DNA from: Bacteroidaceae bacterium
GTDB lineage: Bacteria; Bacteroidota; Bacteroidia; Bacteroidales; Bacteroidaceae
NCBI GenBank assembly: GCA_024398785.1
Contig: JAKSIO010000002.1
Location: 1-64,000, forward strand
DNA: 64,000 nt
Reading direction: 5' to 3'
Shown here: one piece after another, positions 59,752 to 64,000 of the stretch
Numbering within the stretch: the stretch's first letter is position 1
Layout of the letters: each line of letters begins with the position of its first letter
Translations under genes and position numbers: made by a program
The notes under the pieces: model-generated
What the model saw: the letters and a program-made list of their open reading frames with translations, nothing else
What the model was told of the DNA's origin: nothing
Database searches by the model: none

Positions 59752-62238
59752 ATGACCAATAAAATCAACTTCAGAAAGTACCTGCCCTACATTGTGGCAA
59801 TATTTCTATTCTTTGCAATTGCATACATATATTGTTTCCCGGTTTTTCAAGGATTAAAAGTGCACGCAGGTGACTCTGACAGCGCCCAGCAGGCTTATCA
59901 GGAAGGAGTACAATACTCACGCAGTACAGGAGAATATTCATGGTGGACAGGCGCACTGTTTTCCGGAATGCCCAATTATCAGATTGGAGGAGGCCGTTAC
60001 ACATCAAGTGTTGCATTGAAGCCCTTTGCAAGAATATTTCTTCCGGCAGAGGGGCCTGGAGTAATAGTTCTCTATTTTGTCTGTTTCTTCTGCCTGTTTT
60101 TAGCTTTTAAAGTAGATAAATGGCTTGCTATTGTAGGTGCACTTGCCATGGGATTCTCTTCCTATTTCTTTATAATCATACCCGCAGGACACTGGACCAA
60201 ATCAATCACAATTCCGTTGATGTCCTTAGTTATAGCAGGCTTTTATCTGATATTCCGCAAGAATTATCTGGCAGGTGTTCCCATAGTAATGCTGTTCATG
60301 GCACTCTGTTTTCACCGCCATCCGCAAATGAGTTACTATATTTTCATGCTGATAGGCCTGCTGTGGATTGCAGAACTGGCCATTCACATCAAAGAAAAAC
60401 GCTATAAAGACTTTTTAATAAGCACAACGCTGTTTGCAGGTGCCGTATTGGTTGGTTTGTTCTCAAATACGGCCAACACCTTAGCTAACAAAGAATATAT
60501 GACTCAGACCATGCGCGGAGGCCACTCTGATCTTGTAGAAGAGACTGCCCCAGCGGACCAGAAATCCAGTTCAGGTCTTGATTATGACTATGCCATGGAA
60601 TGGAGTTACGGAAAAACAGAATCTTTATCTTTCCTTATTCCGGGCATTCAAGGCTCAGGATCTGCCATCAAATTAGGTCCCAAGTCTCACTATTACCAGG
60701 CTTTGTCGCAGCATAGGATGGAATATGGTCTTACCAAACAAGATATTGACATGTACTGCCAGAGTGCACCAATGTATTGGGGGAATCAAATCTTCACAGT
60801 TGGCAATGTCTATATGGGTGCCGTAGTATGTCTGTTGTTTGTACTCGGTCTGTTAGTAGTAAGCGGCCCGTACAAATGGGCATTAGCTATTGCAACAGCA
60901 CTGTCTGTCATGCTATCCTGGGGGCACAACATACCGTGGCTTACCCATCTGTTCTTTGACTACTTCCCGCTGTTCAACAAATTCCGCGCAATATCTTCCA
61001 TACTTATTGTTGCAGAGATTACAATGCCGTTACTTGGATTCCTTGCTGTCAAAGAAATTCTTGACAAAAAATGGGAAAAGGAAGAACTCTGCAAACGCCT
61101 GTTCATAGCAGCAGGAATAACCGGAATAATATGTCTTGTAATATTCTTTGGTGCAACATCGTTCTTTGATTTCAAATCCAGGTCCGATGCCGGCATGCCT
61201 GACTGGCTGACAGATGCAATTATACTTGACCGCATTGCCTTGACTAAAAACGATGCCTTGCGTTCTTTTATTTTTGTTTTACTTACCACAGGCATCATCT
61301 GGCTATATGCTACAAAAAAACTAACCGGAATCAATCTGATTTTCTGGATGGGCGTTCTTGTACTTGCAGACATGTGGCCTATTGACCACCGCTACTTTAA
61401 CAAAAGCGATTTTGCAGTGGTTCCAAACGCACAAACCGATGTAGACAAGCGTTTCCCGCTGCAGGCGTATGAAAAACAGATACTTGCTGATACCGACCCG
61501 CATTTCCGCGTTCTCAATCTTGCAAGCAATACTTTCAACGAAAACCGCACATCGGTACGTCTGAAATCAATAGGAGGCTACAGTGCCGCAAAACTGCGCC
61601 GCTATCAGGATATTATAGACGTGTACCTTTCAGGGCAGCAACCCAACATGAAAATTGTAAGTATGCTTAACGGCAAATACCTGATTGTTCCGCAACAGCA
61701 GAACGGCAACAGAACTACCGCTGTATTCCGCAACTCTGCTGCAATGGGTAATGCCTGGTTTGTAGATTCAATCAGAATTGCAGAAAGCCCGCACCAGGAA
61801 TGTATGGATCTTGACATAATTGATTTGCAAACTACAGCCGTTGTAGGACAGGACTACAAAGATGCTGTGCAGGGATTTGAAAACGGAGACCACTCACAGT
61901 CAACAATAACATTTGACGCTTACACGCCAAAGAGTCTTGATTACCACTACACAGCCGCCAAAGACGGAATTGTAGTCTTTTCCGAGATTTTCTACCCATT
62001 CGGCTGGAAGGCTACAATAGACGGCCAGAGTGCAGAACTGTTCCGCGCCAACTACCTTTTGCGTGCGCTGCGTGTTCCGGCAGGAGAACACAGCATCTCC
62101 ATGGTATTTGACCCCGACAGCATACGCAAGGGAAATGTCATCTCTTTGGTCATGATTATTCTAATCTACATGATTATTTTGGGAGCCGCCGCCTGCTGGT
62201 TCCTTAAAAAACGCAAGGAAGGCACCACCGCCGAATAA
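59752..62238 (+). CDS. YfhO-family membrane protein
   Basis: 828-aa polytopic membrane protein of the YfhO family (GT-C-like fold). About twelve membrane segments fill the first 520 residues, starting YLPYIVAIFLFFAIAYIYC. The C-terminal soluble part (FSEIFYPFGWKATIDGQSAE) is typical of the family, and a last helix ends the protein. YfhO in Firmicutes glycosylates lipoteichoic acid, and Bacteroidota homologues are usually near surface-glycan genes. An upstream in-frame ATG (59650) lies inside HTCS-C and is rejected. It heads the right-hand glycan block. Confidence 0.83.
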   Translation: MTNKINFRKYLPYIVAIFLFFAIAYIYCFPVFQGLKVHAGDSDSAQQAYQEGVQYSRSTGEYSWWTGALFSGMPNYQIGGGRYTSSVALKPFARIFLPAEGPGVIVLYFVCFFCLFLAFKVDKWLAIVGALAMGFSSYFFIIIPAGHWTKSITIPLMSLVIAGFYLIFRKNYLAGVPIVMLFMALCFHRHPQMSYYIFMLIGLLWIAELAIHIKEKRYKDFLISTTLFAGAVLVGLFSNTANTLANKEYMTQTMRGGHSDLVEETAPADQKSSSGLDYDYAMEWSYGKTESLSFLIPGIQGSGSAIKLGPKSHYYQALSQHRMEYGLTKQDIDMYCQSAPMYWGNQIFTVGNVYMGAVVCLLFVLGLLVVSGPYKWALAIATALSVMLSWGHNIPWLTHLFFDYFPLFNKFRAISSILIVAEITMPLLGFLAVKEILDKKWEKEELCKRLFIAAGITGIICLVIFFGATSFFDFKSRSDAGMPDWLTDAIILDRIALTKNDALRSFIFVLLTTGIIWLYATKKLTGINLIFWMGVLVLADMWPIDHRYFNKSDFAVVPNAQTDVDKRFPLQAYEKQILADTDPHFRVLNLASNTFNENRTSVRLKSIGGYSAAKLRRYQDIIDVYLSGQQPNMKIVSMLNGKYLIVPQQQNGNRTTAVFRNSAAMGNAWFVDSIRIAESPHQECMDLDIIDLQTTAVVGQDYKDAVQGFENGDHSQSTITFDAYTPKSLDYHYTAAKDGIVVFSEIFYPFGWKATIDGQSAELFRANYLLRALRVPAGEHSISMVFDPDSIRKGNVISLVMIILIYMIILGAAACWFLKKRKEGTTAE

Positions 62239-62287
62239 TAACAAATACTAATAGTACAAGAACAGATTTCCACTTGTTTAACAAACA

Positions 62288-63310
62288 ATGACAAAGAAAG
62301 TTCTTATTATATCAAGTCCGTATTTCAATTTTCAAAACAACATTGCCAATGCTTTTGAAGAACTAGGATATTCAGTTCATATTGAAACCTACGACGAGCC
62401 TATCCACCCTTTTAAGGGTTTGTTGCGTTGGCGTCATAAATTTGCAGTAAACAAAGAACGTTTACGAGCAAAAAGTCGCGCAAAATATGACATTTACATT
62501 AAAGACATTTTTGACAACTATCGACCTGATTTAGTATTCATTTATAACGGATCAATTCTACTTGACCAGCGATTGGATTATTTTAGAGAAACATCAAAAG
62601 TTATAATCTGGATGTATGATAGCGTATTGCGCAAAGGGAATGAACGTTGTAAAGAACATATTCATCATGCAGACAAAGTATTCTGCTTTGAAAAAAAAGA
62701 TGTTGAATACTATAAATCCATAGGTAAAGAAGCTATTTTCTTGCCATCATGTTGCGATACAAGGGTTCATTATCCGAACAACAATTCCGAACGTGACATT
62801 GACATACTTTTTGTAGGTGTTATTTACACCAGCAAAAAAAGACAAGAATATCTTGACTATCTAATAGCACAATTTCAAGATAGAAAGATTGTCATTTATG
62901 GGGAACAGATTCCATTTGTCAAGTTCCCTTTGAAATGTTTACTCAGAAGGAATAGGAAAATCTACAAAAACCACAATATACCTCCTTATATGGTAAACCA
63001 ACTCTTCAACCGCACAAAGGTAGCATTGAACATTCACAATGAACAAAGTACGGATGGAGCAAACCCGCGCGTATTTGAGACATGTGCTGCCGGAGCATAC
63101 CAGGTATGCGATGCCAACCCTTACATAGAATCCCTATTCCAGCACGAAGAAGTTGGCCTGTACCATTCCAAAGAAGAAATGGTAGAGAAAATCCAATATG
63201 CACTTGAGCACAACATGGAAGCACAGGCAAAAGCAGGATATGAGCTTATCACATCGAATCACACATTCCTGACACGTGTAAAATACATGCTATCCTTTAT
63301 TGAGCAATAA
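62288..63310 (+). CDS. CgeB-type glycosyltransferase
   Basis: 340-aa glycosyltransferase family 1-like enzyme of the CgeB/Glyco_trans_1_2 type. An N-terminal Rossmann half opens KVLIISSPYFNFQNNIANAF, a VIIWMYDSVLRKG segment lies mid-protein, a second half begins DIDILFVGVIYTSKKR, and RVFETCAAGAYQVCD is the donor-binding Glu motif. It likely adds a sugar to a surface polysaccharide or protein. The region is visibly richer in A/T than the rest of the window, as is usual for horizontally gained glycan loci. Forty-nine bp after YfhO without a clear promoter. Confidence 0.85.
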   Translation: MTKKVLIISSPYFNFQNNIANAFEELGYSVHIETYDEPIHPFKGLLRWRHKFAVNKERLRAKSRAKYDIYIKDIFDNYRPDLVFIYNGSILLDQRLDYFRETSKVIIWMYDSVLRKGNERCKEHIHHADKVFCFEKKDVEYYKSIGKEAIFLPSCCDTRVHYPNNNSERDIDILFVGVIYTSKKRQEYLDYLIAQFQDRKIVIYGEQIPFVKFPLKCLLRRNRKIYKNHNIPPYMVNQLFNRTKVALNIHNEQSTDGANPRVFETCAAGAYQVCDANPYIESLFQHEEVGLYHSKEEMVEKIQYALEHNMEAQAKAGYELITSNHTFLTRVKYMLSFIEQ

Positions 63311-63339
63311 TCCGCAAAATCAACAATAACCGGAATTTG

Positions 63340-64000
63340 TCAATCAAGTTGCTTATACGCAGATGGGAACAAACTAGCGAATTCCTCCATCTGCTTGTCA
63401 TACTCTTGATTTCTTCCTTTTAACACCGTTGTATAACAATAGCAGTTTATTCCATATTTTGATACATAAAAACCTACAGAAGAAGATGATGAATAAAAAT
63501 CAGCATGACAGGAAAGTATATATGATTCCAAAGAAACGGTATGATCCAACTCTTCAGCGTCTGTAAAATAATCGTTAATCAATTTCCTGAATGTGTTTAT
63601 CTGATCCTGATTTTTATAAAATGAAGGATGGAATTTGTATGCTATATGCTGACTCCCTTTATTTTGCAAATATTCTGACAAATACTTGAACAAGTATATT
63701 ACATCGTCAGTAGAATAATACAATACCAAACAATAATCAATTGACAACACCACATCTGCAGGATTCGAAACCGGATAGGTATGAAACGGACATGAAACCA
63801 TTTTCCTCTCGCCAGCGTAATCTTCAAATGATTTGTCTGAAACAGTAACAAAACCGGAATACTTTGCTTCACGTGTAGAAAAAGGAGTGTCTCTCAATAT
63901 ATAGAACCTTCTATATAGCAAACAACGGAGTTCAAACTTAACTCTTGATTTTCCAAGATAATGGTATAAATTAAAAACCTTATCTTTTGGTAAGTAACTG
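63340..64000 (-). CDS. Partial gene, glycosyltransferase-like (5' end beyond window)
   Basis: The minus frame stays open from the stop at 63340 to the window edge, 219 residues in all, so the start lies outside. Taking the TTG at 63921 as a start is unjustified. Visible segments are AYKFHPSFYKNQDQIN, then SLESYILSCHADFYSSSSSV. The H-P in YKFHP and the later serine run recall polysialyltransferase/GT52-like enzymes, but similarity is weak. It converges on the CgeB gene (29-bp gap) and extends the AT-rich glycan block. Confidence 0.55.
   Translation of the reverse strand, partial: SYLPKDKVFNLYHYLGKSRVKFELRCLLYRRFYILRDTPFSTREAKYSGFVTVSDKSFEDYAGERKMVSCPFHTYPVSNPADVVLSIDYCLVLYYSTDDVIYLFKYLSEYLQNKGSQHIAYKFHPSFYKNQDQINTFRKLINDYFTDAEELDHTVSLESYILSCHADFYSSSSSVGFYVSKYGINCYCYTTVLKGRNQEYDKQMEEFASLFPSAYKQLD

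Overview
The window looks like chromosomal DNA of a member of the Bacteroidales (Bacteroidota), probably a gut or oral polysaccharide user. Sequence support includes many promoters of the Bacteroides type (-7 box TAnnTTTG, sometimes with a TTTG -33 box). Gene content agrees: hybrid two-component (HTCS) regulators, CarboxypepD_reg/TonB receptors, a CHU_C (type IX secretion) sorting domain, the Bacteroidota-type omega subunit next to bamD, and DUF4293/DUF4837 proteins. By eye the base composition is moderate, with a visibly AT-richer right end from about 62.2 kb. No rRNA, tRNA or CRISPR array was seen.

Layout. 0-5 kb: a CE15 glucuronoyl esterase-like enzyme with a CBM9-like lipoprotein, then miaB and sufS fired from overlapping divergent promoters. 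5-19.9 kb: an Oar-like TonB receptor, an AddB-like nuclease, an SGNH hydrolase, a type B carboxylesterase, uvrA behind a CHU_C protein, then a LysM/periplasmic-binding protein and a beta-barrel protein. 20-27.5 kb: bamD-rpoZ-DUF4293-uvrB operon, a phosphopantetheinyl transferase pair, and a GH3 glycosidase. 27.5-29.8 kb: an accessory patch with an Rpn/PDDEXK_2 nuclease carrying a repeat-rich tail, a 156-bp tandem repeat and an orphan gene fragment. 29.7-39.4 kb: a long minus-strand run. From its 5' end it encodes an AmgK-RapZ fusion, a MurU-like nucleotidyltransferase, rlmN, a DUF4837 lipoprotein, pdxA, and then five overlapping genes (nucleotidyltransferase, ATP-grasp, CDP-alcohol phosphotransferase, LPG-synthase-TM protein, HAD) that look like a polar-headgroup lipid pathway. 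39.4-44.6 kb: divergent AmpG-like permease and BadF-type kinase, a CPA2 antiporter and a radical SAM protein. 44.6-59.7 kb: a surface beta-propeller lipoprotein and BtuB-like receptor next to three HTCS proteins. 59.7-64 kb: a YfhO membrane protein and the edge of a glycan locus (a CgeB-type glycosyltransferase and a truncated transferase-like gene).

How the genes may work together. (1) The three HTCS proteins show complementary losses. One lacks the phospho-accepting histidine but keeps the only complete AraC domain. Two keep the histidine but lack the second helix-turn-helix, and one of these also has a dead receiver. They look like an obligate multi-subunit sensor, and their likely targets are the adjacent BtuB/BtuG-like uptake genes. 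(2) The AmgK-RapZ fusion, MurU-like protein, AmpG and sugar kinase form a divergent peptidoglycan-recycling block. (3) The five-gene overlap cluster is a candidate lipid headgroup pathway. Two repeat families link distant sites: a GAACCTGTCCCCTGTTCA family (2.4, 5.0 and 27.6 kb, the 5.0-kb copy being a perfect 30-bp hairpin) and a family with copies at 1-135 and 29.06-29.46 kb.
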